From assembly GCF_007671675.1 (NCBI RefSeq), contig NZ_VCGW01000002.1, positions 372,001 to 436,000 on the forward strand: a stretch of DNA of 64,000 nt, read 5' to 3'. Shown here piece by piece: positions 16,993 through 26,951 of the stretch. Each line of letters starts with the position of its first letter. Positions within the stretch are counted from its first letter, which is position 1. A program made the position numbers and the translations under genes. This stretch comes from Marinobacter maritimus. Its GTDB lineage: Bacteria; Pseudomonadota; Gammaproteobacteria; Pseudomonadales; Oleiphilaceae. The notes under the pieces are model-generated. The model ran no database searches. It saw only the letters and a program-made list of their open reading frames with translations, and was not told the origin of the DNA.

Positions 16993-17601
16993 TTGACCGG
17001 CCTTTTGCTGGAAAATGTCAGCGTTGGCGCCCTAAGTGAGGTGTCACTGGCGGTGCCCGACGGGCAGGTAGTTTGCTTGTCTGGCCCCTCCGGCAGTGGC
17101 AAGAGCCGTTTGCTGCGAGCGGTAGCCGACCTGGAGCCACACAACGGCGCGATTTCCCATAATGGCGCCGACCAACTGGATATGCCGGCACACCAGTGGC
17201 GAAGCCGGGTTGTTATGGTGCCGGCGGACAGCCAGTGGTGGTTTGATGACGTGGGTGCTCACTTTCCCTATAAGGCCGGTGAAAACGTGCCCGAGGCACT
17301 GGGGTTTCCATCGGAGGTGATGGCTTGGTCGGTCAGCCGGTTGTCTTCCGGGGAGCGGCAGAGGCTGGCGCTATGGCGGGCTCTTGCGTTGCAACCTCTG
17401 GCGTTGTTATTGGACGAGCCTACCGCCAACCTCGATGGCGAGGCCACGAGGGCCATTGAAACCTGGCTGCTCGAAGAAATCCGGCGGCGGCAGCTCGCTA
17501 CCCTATGGGTGGCCCATGACCCGGCCCAGATTCAACGTGTGGCCAACGCCCATTACCGTATTCACCGAGCCCGACTGGAGCCTGTCCATGGAAGTGATTG
17601 A
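16993..17601 (+). CDS. ABC transporter ATP-binding protein, FetA-like (YbbL)
   Basis: A roughly 202-residue ATPase with Walker A GPSGSGKSR, signature LSSGERQRL and Walker B LLLDEPTANLD. It pairs with the next gene, a FetB-type permease; FetAB in E. coli exports iron and protects against oxidative stress. The start is uncertain. TTG 16993 follows GGTGAG by about 6 bases and gives a natural N-terminus (MTGLLLENVS). GTG 16966 is in frame but lies inside the SDR gene without a ribosome site. Confidence 0.8.
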   Translation: MTGLLLENVSVGALSEVSLAVPDGQVVCLSGPSGSGKSRLLRAVADLEPHNGAISHNGADQLDMPAHQWRSRVVMVPADSQWWFDDVGAHFPYKAGENVPEALGFPSEVMAWSVSRLSSGERQRLALWRALALQPLALLLDEPTANLDGEATRAIETWLLEEIRRRQLATLWVAHDPAQIQRVANAHYRIHRARLEPVHGSD

Positions 17602-18385
17602 TCTGGCCTGGTGGAAGCTCGGGCTGGCGGCTCTGCTGGTGCTGGCTCTGGCGGCGACCGGCCATTTGAGCCGGCTTGGTATCACCCGCAGCCTGTTGAT
17701 TGCCGCCATAAGGACGGTGATCCAGCTGGCCCTGATCGGGCTGGTGCTGGAAGCCTTGTTTGCGTCTTCTGCGTTTTATTGGATTGCCCTGCTGGCCACG
17801 ATCATGCTGCTGGTGGCAGGCCGGGAAGTGGTCGTTCGCCAGAGCCGGCGGCTTCGAGGCTGGTGGGCCTTCGGCATCGGCACCGGGGCGATGTTTGTGT
17901 CGTCCTTTACGGTCACGGTGCTGGCCTTGATGGTGGTGATCGGCCCGGAGCCCTGGTATGCCCCGCAATACGCTATCCCCCTGTTGGGCATGATGCTGGG
18001 TAATACCATGACCGGTGTCAGTCTGGCTCTGGACCGGTTGAATGAGTCCGTCTGGCGGCAGCGTGCGGTAATTGAAAGCCGGTTGATGCTGGGGCAAACC
18101 TGGCAGCAAGCCCTGGAAGGCATTCGCCGGGAGGCCATGCGCAGCGGCATGATGCCATCGATCAACGCCATGGCGGCGGCTGGCATTGTCAGCCTTCCGG
18201 GCATGATGACCGGTCAGATTCTGGCCGGTAGCCCGCCGGCGGTGGCGGTGAAATATCAGATTCTGGTGATGCTGATCATTACCGCCGGCACCGGGTTTGG
18301 TGCGTTGATGGCGGTATCCTGGGGTGGACGACGCCTGTTCGACGAGCGCGAGCGGTTGCGGCTGGACCGGCTGACAAAATCCTGA
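17588..18385 (+). CDS. ABC transporter permease, FetB-like (YbbM, UPF0014)
   Basis: A 265-residue membrane protein of the UPF0014 family with about seven transmembrane segments. Conserved family stretches include LLGMMLGNTMTGVSLALDRL near residue 140 and SLPGMMTGQILAGSPP near residue 200. With the preceding ATPase it would form an iron or metal exporter. The ATG at 17588 overlaps the ATPase gene by 14 bases. The lack of a substrate-binding protein is consistent with export. Confidence 0.86.
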   Translation: MEVIDLAWWKLGLAALLVLALAATGHLSRLGITRSLLIAAIRTVIQLALIGLVLEALFASSAFYWIALLATIMLLVAGREVVVRQSRRLRGWWAFGIGTGAMFVSSFTVTVLALMVVIGPEPWYAPQYAIPLLGMMLGNTMTGVSLALDRLNESVWRQRAVIESRLMLGQTWQQALEGIRREAMRSGMMPSINAMAAAGIVSLPGMMTGQILAGSPPAVAVKYQILVMLIITAGTGFGALMAVSWGGRRLFDERERLRLDRLTKS

Positions 18386-18790
18386 TTATTGATGTTGCTC
18401 AGGCACTTCCCGAATACGCCCGTGCTCATCAATGGCAACGTATACGAACCGGCCTTCCGTAACCTTGCGGGGGTTTTTGGCAGTGCGATCCAGGGTCCAG
18501 ACATCTACATTGATCTTCATGGAGCTGCGGCCTATGTCTACCAGCTGGCAGTAACAGCTGACCTGGGAGCCGACTCGTAGTGGAGAGAGAAACTCCATTC
18601 TGTCCATCGCCACCGTAGCGTTGCGGCCCAGAGAAATACGGCCCGCCATGGTGGCGGCGGCAATATCCATCTGTTTGACTAACCAGCCAGCGAACACGTC
18701 GCCGTTGGCGTTTGTATCCTGTGGCAGAGGCACTACCTGAAGGGTCAGATCGCCACGGGGCTTGGGTTTGTCGTCATCGTACGCAGTCAT
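18386..18790 (-). CDS. Acyl-CoA thioesterase, YciA type
   Basis: A 134-residue single hot-dog domain protein that cleaves acyl-CoA to free acid and CoA. NANGDVFAGWLVKQMDIAA at about 26-44 is the conserved helix region, with the catalytic aspartate in GDVF. VYVAIDEHGR near the C-terminus is also typical of YciA. It converges directly on the fetB-like gene, whose stop codon abuts its own. Medium- to long-chain CoA preference is likely from family knowledge. Confidence 0.88.
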   Translation of the reverse strand: MTAYDDDKPKPRGDLTLQVVPLPQDTNANGDVFAGWLVKQMDIAAATMAGRISLGRNATVAMDRMEFLSPLRVGSQVSCYCQLVDIGRSSMKINVDVWTLDRTAKNPRKVTEGRFVYVAIDEHGRIREVPEQHQ

Positions 18791-18895
18791 GAAGCCAGCC
18801 TTTATTTTTAATCTCTGGAATTATTTTCCTAGCATGTTAACGGCCCAGCTCGGGGCTGCAAGTTTATTCGGAGCTTATATAGAATATTTCAGGCG

Positions 18896-18913
18896 GTGTA
18901 ACAAAGATGTCAC
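18896..18913 (+). promoter_or_regulatory. Pho box upstream of pstS
   Basis: GTGTAACAAAGATGTCAC matches 12 of 18 bases of the PhoB consensus and shows its two 7-base direct units spaced 11 bases apart. It lies about 75 bases before the pstS start, in the right place for activation. PhoB is encoded at 52140-52832. Confidence 0.7.
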
Positions 18914-18985
18914 ACAGAACATTTAGCCTTCACCCATCAGTAAACCGGTGCTGTACACAACATAAGTGACTGATGGAGATTCAAC

Positions 18986-20035
18986 GTGATTAAAACGAAT
19001 TCAGCTATTGCTATCGTTGCCCTGACCGGCAGCTTATCCATGGTTTCTGCCCCCGCCGCTGCCCGTGACACGGTGAACGTTGTGGGTTCGTCTACGGTGT
19101 ACCCCTTCGCCACAGTTGTAGCCGAACGCTTCGGTCGCAACTCTGACTTCCCGACCCCCAAGCTTGAATCAACCGGATCGGGCGGTGGCTTCAAGCTGTT
19201 TTGTGCCGGCATTGGTACTCAGCATCCGGACATCACCAACGCTTCCCGCCGGATGAAATCCAGTGAGTTCGCGATGTGCCAGAACAACGGTGTCGAGGCC
19301 ATTACCGAAGTAAAAATCGGCGCTGATGGCATTGTAATCGCCAACTCCAGGGAAGCTGACCAGATGAACCTGAGCCTGCGTCAAGTATTCCTGGCTCTGG
19401 CCAAGGACGTTCCGGATCCCAAAGGCGGTGACAAGCTCGTTGCTAACCCTTACGAGAAATGGAGCGATATCGATTCCAGCTTGCCTGGCAAAGACATTCA
19501 AGTGATGGGGCCGCCTCCTACATCCGGTACCCGTGACGCCTTTGTTGAAATCGCGATGGAAGGTGGTTGTAAGACCTTTGGGTTCATCAAGGCAATGGAA
19601 AAGAAAGAAATGCGCGGTGTTTGCCACAACATGCGTGAAGACGGCGCGTTTGTTGAAGCCGGCGAAAACGATAATCTGATCGTTCAGCGCCTTGCCCAGG
19701 ACAAAGACACGCTGGGTATCTTCGGTTACAGCTTTCTGATGGAAAACAGCGGTGAAATTCAGGCCTCAACCATTAACGGTGTAGAGCCCACCCCGGATAC
19801 GATTGCCGATGAGCAATACCCGGTGGCCCGCTCCCTGTTTTTCTATATCAAAAATGCTCACGCCGGGGTTGTTCCGGGTGTCCAGGAGTATGCCAAGGAG
19901 TTCACCAGCGAAGGTGCCTGGGGCGACAACGGCTACCTGGTAGATGTTGGGCTGATCCCGAACCCCCGCAGTGTACGCATGGAGACAGCGAAAGCGGTCA
20001 GGGAACTCAAGCCAATGACGGGTAATGAGCTTTAA
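18986..20035 (+). CDS. pstS: Phosphate ABC transporter substrate-binding protein PstS
   Basis: A 349-residue periplasmic phosphate receptor. A signal peptide spans about 1-27 (ending APAAA). The mature N-terminus VNVVGSSTVYPF, the GSGGGFKLF loop and TSGTRDAF are phosphate-coordinating segments of the PstS fold. The start codon is GTG with TGATGGAGAT upstream. It is the first gene of pstSCAB-phoU, behind a Pho box. A small GC hairpin (CCCC-GAGC-GGGG, 20037-20048) just after the stop may hold back transcription or protect the 3' end, giving more PstS than membrane components. Confidence 0.94.
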   Translation: MIKTNSAIAIVALTGSLSMVSAPAAARDTVNVVGSSTVYPFATVVAERFGRNSDFPTPKLESTGSGGGFKLFCAGIGTQHPDITNASRRMKSSEFAMCQNNGVEAITEVKIGADGIVIANSREADQMNLSLRQVFLALAKDVPDPKGGDKLVANPYEKWSDIDSSLPGKDIQVMGPPPTSGTRDAFVEIAMEGGCKTFGFIKAMEKKEMRGVCHNMREDGAFVEAGENDNLIVQRLAQDKDTLGIFGYSFLMENSGEIQASTINGVEPTPDTIADEQYPVARSLFFYIKNAHAGVVPGVQEYAKEFTSEGAWGDNGYLVDVGLIPNPRSVRMETAKAVRELKPMTGNEL

Positions 20036-20081
20036 TCCCCGAGCGGGGAAGGAGAAGGGGCAATGAATCGAGGAGATAGTA

Positions 20082-21470
20082 ATGCAGACAGCTGATTTAT
20101 TGCCCCTGGTTCTGGTGCTTGCCGCAGTGGCTTACGGGTTCGCTTATATGCGCTCCCGGGCTGTGGCAGCGCCATTGGGCGGCATTCGTAACCTCAAGGC
20201 TCTGCCGGCTTACTATGCCGCCAGAGCCGCACTTTGGTGCGCAATCCCGGCGCTGATTATATTGGGCACCTGGGCAGCCTTTGAAGGCAAAGTCATTCAG
20301 GACGTTGTGATGGCCTCCTTGCCCGCAGAGTTGGCACCGCAATCGGCGGGGCACGCCAGCCTGACGCTTTCCCAGATCAGTAATCTGGCCGCCGGCAAAC
20401 TGGACCCGGCTATGGTTCCGGATGGCATATCGGGCGCGGCGGCGTTGTTGCAGGAGCTGCGTGAGCAAAGCAGCCGCTTCAAAGCGTTACTGGTGATTCT
20501 TATTGCTGTTCTTGGCGGCGCTTTCGCCTGGACACGAGTAGCACCGCACATCAACGCTCGCAAAAGTGTGGAGCGTACGCTGCAGCGCCTGTTTTTTGTG
20601 TGCGCCGCCGTTGCGATTCTCACCACCATCGGTATTGTTTTCTCGGTTATTTTTGAAACCGTCCGTTTCTTTGGCAAGGTGCCGATGAGCGAGTTTCTGT
20701 TTGGTACCAGTTGGAGTCCGCAAACCGCACTTCGGGCGGATCAGATAGGGTCTGAGGGCGCGTTCGGCATTATCCCGCTGTTTACCGGCACTCTGATGAT
20801 TTCTGCGATTGCCCTGTTGATTGCTGTGCCGGTGGGCCTGCTGTCGGCGGTGTATCTTTCCGAATATGCCAGCAGGCCGGTTCGCGCGGTGGTCAAGCCC
20901 CTGCTGGAAATGCTGGCAGGCGTGCCCACCGTGGTTTATGGTTTTTTTGCAGCGCTCACGGTAGCGCCGTTCATCCGTGATCTGGCTCTTATGCTCGGCC
21001 TTGAGGCCTCCTCCCAGAGCGCACTGGCGGCCGGACTGGTGATGGGCATCATGATTATCCCGTTTGTGTCATCGCTGTCGGACGACGTGATCAACGCGGT
21101 TCCGCGCGCCCTTCGGGACGGTTCTCTGGCGCTGGGCGCCACCCAGTCTGAAACCATGAAGAACGTGATTTTTCCGGCGGCGCTGCCCGGCATTATGGGC
21201 GGCATCCTGCTTGCCGCATCCCGCGCGATTGGCGAAACCATGATTGTGGTTATGGCCGCCGGCCTGGCTGCAAACCTGACCGCCAATCCTCTGGATTCGG
21301 TGACCACCGTCACGGTACAGATTGTCACCCTGCTCACTGGTGACCAGGAATTCGACAGCGCCAAGACGCTGGCTGCATTCGCACTGGGCATGATGCTCTT
21401 CATCGTAACGCTGCTGCTGAACGTGATCGCACTGAAAGTTGTGCGTAAATACAGGGAACAATATGACTAA
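20082..21470 (+). CDS. pstC: Phosphate ABC transporter permease PstC
   Basis: A 462-residue inner-membrane permease. Beyond the usual PstC core of six segments (from about residue 165), it has an N-terminal extension with two extra transmembrane segments and a loop around 75-125, as in pseudomonad-type PstC. The EAA loop that contacts PstB is at LGATQSETMKNVIFPAALPGI. Its last codons overlap the pstA start. Confidence 0.94.
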   Translation: MQTADLLPLVLVLAAVAYGFAYMRSRAVAAPLGGIRNLKALPAYYAARAALWCAIPALIILGTWAAFEGKVIQDVVMASLPAELAPQSAGHASLTLSQISNLAAGKLDPAMVPDGISGAAALLQELREQSSRFKALLVILIAVLGGAFAWTRVAPHINARKSVERTLQRLFFVCAAVAILTTIGIVFSVIFETVRFFGKVPMSEFLFGTSWSPQTALRADQIGSEGAFGIIPLFTGTLMISAIALLIAVPVGLLSAVYLSEYASRPVRAVVKPLLEMLAGVPTVVYGFFAALTVAPFIRDLALMLGLEASSQSALAAGLVMGIMIIPFVSSLSDDVINAVPRALRDGSLALGATQSETMKNVIFPAALPGIMGGILLAASRAIGETMIVVMAAGLAANLTANPLDSVTTVTVQIVTLLTGDQEFDSAKTLAAFALGMMLFIVTLLLNVIALKVVRKYREQYD

Positions 21471-22740
21471 CCCAGGCTCACAGGCGGAGCTTGTCCGCCG
21501 CTCACTCAAGCGTCGCTATCGCAAGGAACGTCGCTTCCGCTTTTATGGCATAGCCGCTATTTCGATTGCGTTGTTCTCGCTGGTGATCCTGTTTACCGAC
21601 ATTGTCAGCAAGGGGTACACAGGCTTCATCAAAACCACGGTTACCCTTGAGGTGCACCTGGATGGGGAGCTGATGTACCTGAACGACGCCTCGGATCCGG
21701 AGCAGGTCGCCATGGCGGACTTTCAGGCGCCTATCATCAAGGCCTTGCAAGGGTATTTCCCACAGGCTACGAGCCGGGCGGATAAGCGTGAGCTCAGCCG
21801 GATGACAGGCAGCTACGCCAGCAATCAGGTGCGTGATCTGCTGATGGAGAATCCGGATTGGCTGGGCAGCACTCGCACCATTGAGTTTCCGGCCCACGAT
21901 ACGGTGTCGGTTTACGTAAAGCATGCGGGCGACCCCGGGTACTCCATACGCCTGACAGAGCAGCAGCAGCGCTGGACGGACGAACTGCTTGGAAAAGGCG
22001 TTGTCGATACGGGTTTCAACGATGTGTTTTTCACCAGTGGCGACTCCCGGGAGCCCTCTAACGCCGGCATTCTGGGCGCTTTGATCGGCTCTTTGCTGAC
22101 CATGGGCATCACACTGGTTATCGCCTTCCCGGTGGGTGTAGCTGCGGCGGTTTATCTTGAGGAATTTGCACCCAGTAACCGCCTTACGGACTTTATTGAG
22201 GTTAACATCAACAACCTTGCTGCAGTGCCCTCCATCATCTTCGGGTTGCTCGGGCTGGCGGTGTTTATCGGCCTGTTCGGTATGCCACGGTCGGTGCCGG
22301 TAGTGGGTGGCCTGGTGCTGGCGCTGATGACACTGCCCACCATCATTATCTCGAGCCGTGCGGCGATCAAGAGTGTGCCGCCGTCGATCCGCGAGGCGGC
22401 AGAGGGTATAGGCGCTTCAAAAATGCAGGTGGTCCTGCATCACGTGTTGCCCCTGGCCATGCCCGGTATGCTGACCGGTTCCATTATCGGCATGGCGCAG
22501 GCGCTGGGCGAAACTGCGCCTTTGTTGCTGATTGGTATGGTGGCCTTCATTGTCGAGATTCCTGACGGGTTCTTCAGTTCCGCCACCGTATTGCCCGTGC
22601 AGATTTTCATCTGGGCCGGCAGTGCCGAGCAGGGCTTCGTGGAGCTGGCCTCCGCCGGCATTATGGTTCTGCTCGCCTTCCTGATCACCATGAATGCGTT
22701 CGCCATATGGCTGCGTAAGCGCCTTGAGCGCCGTTGGTAA
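21463..22740 (+). CDS. pstA: Phosphate ABC transporter permease PstA
   Basis: A 425-residue permease with an N-terminal DUF3333-type periplasmic insert (about 60-195, between the first and second membrane segments), as in the long gammaproteobacterial PstA. The permease core begins near residue 205, and the EAA loop is [22 protein letters not shown] use ATG 21463 ([10 protein letters not shown]), overlapping the pstC stop by 8 bases. Translational coupling with pstC is likely. Confidence 0.94.
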   Translation: MTNPGSQAELVRRSLKRRYRKERRFRFYGIAAISIALFSLVILFTDIVSKGYTGFIKTTVTLEVHLDGELMYLNDASDPEQVAMADFQAPIIKALQGYFPQATSRADKRELSRMTGSYASNQVRDLLMENPDWLGSTRTIEFPAHDTVSVYVKHAGDPGYSIRLTEQQQRWTDELLGKGVVDTGFNDVFFTSGDSREPSNAGILGALIGSLLTMGITLVIAFPVGVAAAVYLEEFAPSNRLTDFIEVNINNLAAVPSIIFGLLGLAVFIGLFGMPRSVPVVGGLVLALMTLPTIIISSRAAIKSVPPSIREAAEGIGASKMQVVLHHVLPLAMPGMLTGSIIGMAQALGETAPLLLIGMVAFIVEIPDGFFSSATVLPVQIFIWAGSAEQGFVELASAGIMVLLAFLITMNAFAIWLRKRLERRW

Positions 22741-22753
22741 AGAGGCAACACTT

Positions 22754-23653
22754 ATGAGCGCAATTTCGAGCACTATGAATCCAACAGCTATCAAAGAGTC
22801 AGATATGCCTGAAGCAGACCCGAAAAAAGCTCCGATTGAGCGCCCGGCAGATACGGTAATTGAAGAAGGCAAAACCGTCGGTGTTCCGCTTTCGGATGAT
22901 CCCAAGTTCCAGCTGCGGAACGTGGAAGTGTTTTACGGTGAAACTCCGGCCATTAAAAACATCAGCCTGGATATTGCCCGCAATGAGGTTATTGCGTTTA
23001 TCGGGCCTTCGGGGTGTGGCAAATCAACCTTTTTGCGCTGCCTGAACCGGATGAACGACAGCATTGATAGCTGCCGGATAAAAGGTTCGCTGCAGCTGGA
23101 CGGCCAGGATATTTATGACTCCAAACGTGACGTGGTGGAGCTACGGGCCCGTGTGGGCATGGTGTTCCAGAAGCCGAATCCGTTCCCGAAATCTATCTAC
23201 GATAACGTCGCCTACGGCCCCCGTATTCATGGCCTGGCCAACCGCAAGTCGGATCTGGACGATATCGTGGAAAACAGCCTGCGCAAGGCCGGCCTTTGGA
23301 ATGAGGCCAAGGATCGCCTTGATGCTATGGCCACCGGAATGTCCGGTGGCCAGCAGCAGCGGCTGTGTATCGCCAGAGCCATCGCCGTCAGCCCGGAAGT
23401 GGTGCTGATGGATGAGCCTTGTTCGGCGTTGGATCCCATTGCGACAGCGCGAATTGAGGAGCTGATTGCCGAGTTATCCGAGAGCTACACCATTGTGATC
23501 GTGACTCATTCCATGCAGCAGGCCGCGCGGGTTTCCAACCGCACTGCGTACTTCCACCTGGGGCATCTTGTGGAAGTAAACGACACGAGCAAGGTATTTA
23601 CCATGCCGGAACATGAACTGACGGAATCCTATATTACCGGTCGTTTTGGCTGA
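22754..23653 (+). CDS. pstB: Phosphate ABC transporter ATP-binding protein PstB
   Basis: A 299-residue ATPase of the Pst complex. Walker A is GPSGCGKS, the signature is [10 protein letters not shown], Walker B is [11 protein letters not shown], and the Q-loop reads VFQKPNPFP as in all PstB. About 40 residues before the ATPase core are hydrophilic and variable. ATG 22754 gives MSAISSTMN; an upstream in-frame start would overlap pstA heavily. It lies 13 bases after pstA and 32 before phoU. Confidence 0.95.
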   Translation: MSAISSTMNPTAIKESDMPEADPKKAPIERPADTVIEEGKTVGVPLSDDPKFQLRNVEVFYGETPAIKNISLDIARNEVIAFIGPSGCGKSTFLRCLNRMNDSIDSCRIKGSLQLDGQDIYDSKRDVVELRARVGMVFQKPNPFPKSIYDNVAYGPRIHGLANRKSDLDDIVENSLRKAGLWNEAKDRLDAMATGMSGGQQQRLCIARAIAVSPEVVLMDEPCSALDPIATARIEELIAELSESYTIVIVTHSMQQAARVSNRTAYFHLGHLVEVNDTSKVFTMPEHELTESYITGRFG

Positions 23654-23685
23654 TCCGGGTGCAAAGAACAGGGGAGAGAAACACC

Positions 23686-24408
23686 ATGGTTGCGAAAAAA
23701 GACGACGTATACGGAGATCATATCTCCAACCGATTCAACGATGAGCTTTTGGCCCTGAAAACCCGTTTCCTGAAAATGGGTGGCCTGGTGGAAACCCAGA
23801 TCGACAGCGCCGTAAAGGCGTTGATTGACGGGGATGGGTATCTGGCCGAAGAAATCCGGGCCAAAGACAAGATGGTGGACCGGATGGAGATGGATATTGA
23901 CGAGGAAGCTATGCTCATCATCGCTCGTCGCCAGCCCACCGCCCGGGATCTGCGGCTGGTGATTTCAGTGATTCGGATGGTGGCGGATCTGGAGCGGGTG
24001 GGCGACGAAGCCAAAAAGATTGCCAAGTTTGCGATCAAGCTCACCGAGGAAGGACAGGCGCCCCAAGGCTATGTGGAAGTGCGCAATATCGGTGCCCATG
24101 TGATGGGCATGCTCCACGACTCGCTGGATGCCTTTGCGAGACTGGATTCCGAACAGGCTCTGCGAGTCATGAAGGAAGACAAACGAGTGGATGAGGAATA
24201 TCAGGCTGCCGCCCGCACTCTGCTTACCTTCATGATGGAAGACCCCCGAAATATCCCCCGCTGTATGTCGGTGATGTGGGTTCTGCGGGCGCTGGAGAGG
24301 GTAGGCGATCACGCCTGCAACATTGCCGAGAACGTGATCTTTATGGTCAAGGGTGAAGATGTACGCCACACACCAATGGAAGAAGCGGAGCGGGTTGTGG
24401 GGCGCTAG
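23686..24408 (+). CDS. phoU: Phosphate signalling protein PhoU
   Basis: A 240-residue cytoplasmic all-helical protein with two PhoU repeats (about 20-105 and 125-215). Each carries the metal-binding E/D pattern: DLERVGDEAKKIAK in the first and ALERVGDHACNIAE in the second. PhoU links Pst transport activity to the PhoR kinase and keeps the Pho regulon off in high phosphate. GGGGAGAG lies before ATG 23686. It is the last gene of the pst operon. Confidence 0.95.
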   Translation: MVAKKDDVYGDHISNRFNDELLALKTRFLKMGGLVETQIDSAVKALIDGDGYLAEEIRAKDKMVDRMEMDIDEEAMLIIARRQPTARDLRLVISVIRMVADLERVGDEAKKIAKFAIKLTEEGQAPQGYVEVRNIGAHVMGMLHDSLDAFARLDSEQALRVMKEDKRVDEEYQAAARTLLTFMMEDPRNIPRCMSVMWVLRALERVGDHACNIAENVIFMVKGEDVRHTPMEEAERVVGR

Positions 24409-24436
24409 GCCCCACTTGATCTTTGCCCCCGACCAC

Positions 24437-24802
24437 TCAGGCCTGTTTCATTTTATCGGTATAAGGCGGCCAACCGAACGGCTTGCCAGCCAGCAGATGA
24501 AGATGAATGTGGAACACGGTCTGACCGGAGTTTTCGCCGCAGTTCATCACGGTGCGATAGCCGTCGTCGGCAAAGCCCATCTCTTTCGCGAGCTTGGCCG
24601 CTACCCAGTAAAGGTGGCCAACCAGCTCGCGATCCATCTCTTCGATGTCATTAATGGTCGCGATCATTTTTTTCGGGATGATCAGCAAGTGCACCGGCGC
24701 CTGCGGATTGATATCGCGAAAAGCCAGACTGATATCGTCTTCATAAATGATATCCGCCGGGATTTCGCGGTTGATGATTTTGGTGAAAATGGTTTCGGAC
24801 AT
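24437..24802 (-). CDS. hinT: HIT-family purine nucleoside phosphoramidase (HinT)
   Basis: A 121-residue histidine-triad hydrolase. The motif HIHLHLL (His-x-His-x-His) lies near residue 99. IFTKIINREIPADIIYEDD at the N-terminus and HLLIIPKK in the middle are characteristic of HinT, which cleaves AMP-lysine and AMP-amine phosphoramidates. It is convergent with phoU. Confidence 0.92.
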   Translation of the reverse strand: MSETIFTKIINREIPADIIYEDDISLAFRDINPQAPVHLLIIPKKMIATINDIEEMDRELVGHLYWVAAKLAKEMGFADDGYRTVMNCGENSGQTVFHIHLHLLAGKPFGWPPYTDKMKQA

Positions 24803-24844
24803 CCTGATTTCCTCTTATTTGTTGTGGTTTGATTGTTCAGACAC

Positions 24845-26140
24845 TTAAAGCTGGTTCAGGCCCGGCAGCCGGGCTGCCAGCTGCCGGACAACAGCTGGCA
24901 GCTCATCGTCGATGCCCATGGCATAGCGTGCCACCCGGTTCCGGGCAAAGGGCAGAGCGCGGGCGGTGCCCAGACCGAGATTCCGAAGCAGATGAAGCGG
25001 CGGAATCCGGTTGCTGAACAGGTGATAGAAGGCATCCATGGCGTACATCATGCGCCGGTTCGCCGGGCGCCGCTGTTGTTCATAGCTGGCCAGTACTGAG
25101 GCTTCGGCCAGATCTTTGCCTGCCCGCCTTGCCTCTTTCAGAAAGCTTTGCAGGCACTGGGCATCCTGAAAACCAAGGTTTACGCCCTGTCCCGCCAACG
25201 GATTAATGGTATGGGCGGCGTCCCCCACAAGTACAATGCGACCCACCGAGTAGTGTTTGGCGTGCTGGCGGGCGATGGGAAAGCTGGCGCGATCTTCAAT
25301 ATGGGTAAGGTGCGGCAGCTCGGTTGGAAAGCTCTGCTGTATTGCCGTTATCAGTGCTTCATTGCTCAGGCTTTTAAGGCGGGCGATTTCTTCTGGCGAG
25401 TCGTACCATACCAGCGAAGCGCGGCTTTCTCCGGGGTGATCTGAGCCTGCGCTGTATAACGGCAGGAAGGCTCTGGGGCCAGAGGGGTAAAATCCTTGCC
25501 AGGTGATGTCTTGCACCGGCCCCTGGTAACGCACGGAAATAACCATGGCCTGTTGGCCGTACTGGTTGCGGGTAACGCCAATGCCGGCCATGTCCCGCAC
25601 TCGCGACTGCGCACCGTCGGCGCCAATAACCAGCATGGCGGTCAGTTCCTCGCCGTTCTCAAGCGCAACTCTTGCCTGCTCACCTGTCTGGTTAATGCCA
25701 GTGACGCCATTGCCGGCCAGTATGGTAACCGAGGGTTCTGCTTTCGCCGCATGCCAAAGGCCCTGCTGGGTTACTGAGTTTTCAACAATATGACCAAGGT
25801 GAGAGGTGTTCAGCCCGGCGGCATCGAACACCACCTGGTTTGACGTTTTCGGCAGCAGGTTGCTCAGGGGGTGTCGGGTTTCGTCCCACACTGCGAGGCG
25901 GCGATAGGGCGTTGCGCGCATGTTGAGGATGTGATCCCAGGCGCCCAGGCTCTGCAGGTAACGCTCGCTGCCTGCGCTCAGAGCTGATACGCGAATATCG
26001 GGGGCTGAGCCCGGGTCGAATTTGGGCGCAGGGGCGCGATCAACCATCGCGACACTGAAGCCCTCCCGTCCGAGGCCGGTGGCAAGTGCGGCGCCGACCA
26101 TGCCGGCGCCGACAATCACAATATCAAAAGCTTGAGTCAT
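24845..26140 (-). CDS. UbiH/UbiF/VisC-family FAD monooxygenase
   Basis: A 431-residue flavoprotein hydroxylase of ubiquinone biosynthesis. It has the FAD Rossmann motif VGAGMVGAALATGLG at about 10-24, the GADGAQSRVR motif near residue 170 and GDAAHTINPLAGQGVNLGFQD near 285-305. UbiH, UbiF and UbiI cannot be told apart reliably by eye. I use ATG 26140 (MTQAFDIVIV), since AGGAAT lies 6 bases before it. The product acts at the inner-membrane face within the Ubi complex. Confidence 0.86.
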   Translation of the reverse strand: MTQAFDIVIVGAGMVGAALATGLGREGFSVAMVDRAPAPKFDPGSAPDIRVSALSAGSERYLQSLGAWDHILNMRATPYRRLAVWDETRHPLSNLLPKTSNQVVFDAAGLNTSHLGHIVENSVTQQGLWHAAKAEPSVTILAGNGVTGINQTGEQARVALENGEELTAMLVIGADGAQSRVRDMAGIGVTRNQYGQQAMVISVRYQGPVQDITWQGFYPSGPRAFLPLYSAGSDHPGESRASLVWYDSPEEIARLKSLSNEALITAIQQSFPTELPHLTHIEDRASFPIARQHAKHYSVGRIVLVGDAAHTINPLAGQGVNLGFQDAQCLQSFLKEARRAGKDLAEASVLASYEQQRRPANRRMMYAMDAFYHLFSNRIPPLHLLRNLGLGTARALPFARNRVARYAMGIDDELPAVVRQLAARLPGLNQL

Positions 26141-26225
26141 ATCGGATTCCTGTCTGATGCCCACAGTTTACGCGATGGCAAGGATCAGACAAGCGACCGG
26201 AGTCAAGCCGGTTATGAAATCATGA

Positions 26226-26780
26226 TCAACCTATCATGCCGGATACCTGTTGTTCAGATGATTCTCCGGGCTGGCGTCGGTTTTTTGTCAGCCAGGCAGG
26301 CTTCTGTGCCCCGGGCTTGATGAAGCCCCGGTGAAGCACCATGGGCTGAACCAGGTTCAGGAAATCCCGGGTTTTCATGTGCAGGGTTTCGGTATGGCTG
26401 CCTGCGGCAAAGGCGAGTTCCGGCTGTTCTGTCAGCGGCTCGGCGCAGTACACGGTCATTCCGAACAGGTTGCCGAAGGGCGGCATGGCGCCGACTTCAC
26501 AATCCGGGAAGCGATCCTGAAACTCCTGCTCGTCGGCAAGGTCGACAAAGTCGGTATCCAGAATGCGCGAAAGGCTCTCCCAGCGAACACGCCAGGTTGC
26601 GGGCATGACCAGCATGGCCATTTTTCCATCGAGTTCGATAATGACGGTTTTGACGACCTTGTCACCCGCAATTTTTACGTGGTGAGCAAGCTGCTGAGCG
26701 GTGAACGCGGGAGGGTGAGTGAGGCTCATGTATTCAACATTTGCCTCATCAAGAAATTCTTTCAACTGCTGTATCGGCAC
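26226..26780 (-). CDS. YbaK/ProX-type aminoacyl-tRNA deacylase domain protein
   Basis: A 184-residue protein with the YbaK/INS-domain fold that hydrolyses mischarged aminoacyl-tRNAs in trans. Conserved stretches are HPPAFTAQQLAHHVKIAGDKVVKT (22-45, catalytic lysine region), VGAMPPFGN near 97-105 and AGSHTETLHM near 126. The C-terminal 40 residues are basic and not part of the domain. The start is GTG 26780, preceded by GGAGG. Which tRNA it edits is unknown. Confidence 0.83.
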   Translation of the reverse strand: MPIQQLKEFLDEANVEYMSLTHPPAFTAQQLAHHVKIAGDKVVKTVIIELDGKMAMLVMPATWRVRWESLSRILDTDFVDLADEQEFQDRFPDCEVGAMPPFGNLFGMTVYCAEPLTEQPELAFAAGSHTETLHMKTRDFLNLVQPMVLHRGFIKPGAQKPAWLTKNRRQPGESSEQQVSGMIG

Positions 26781-26951
26781 AGTGACGGCCTCCTACCAGC
26801 AATGACAGCAATCCGGAGCGGTTGGCGCAGTGTCTGGTCTGCTCCGGCGACGTTCTGGCGGGGCTGTCACGCCCCACCATTATCGTCAGCTTAGCTGAGG
26901 TTTAGCAGTTTGCGAGTAACGGGTTGTATCTACTCGATACCGATTGCTATC

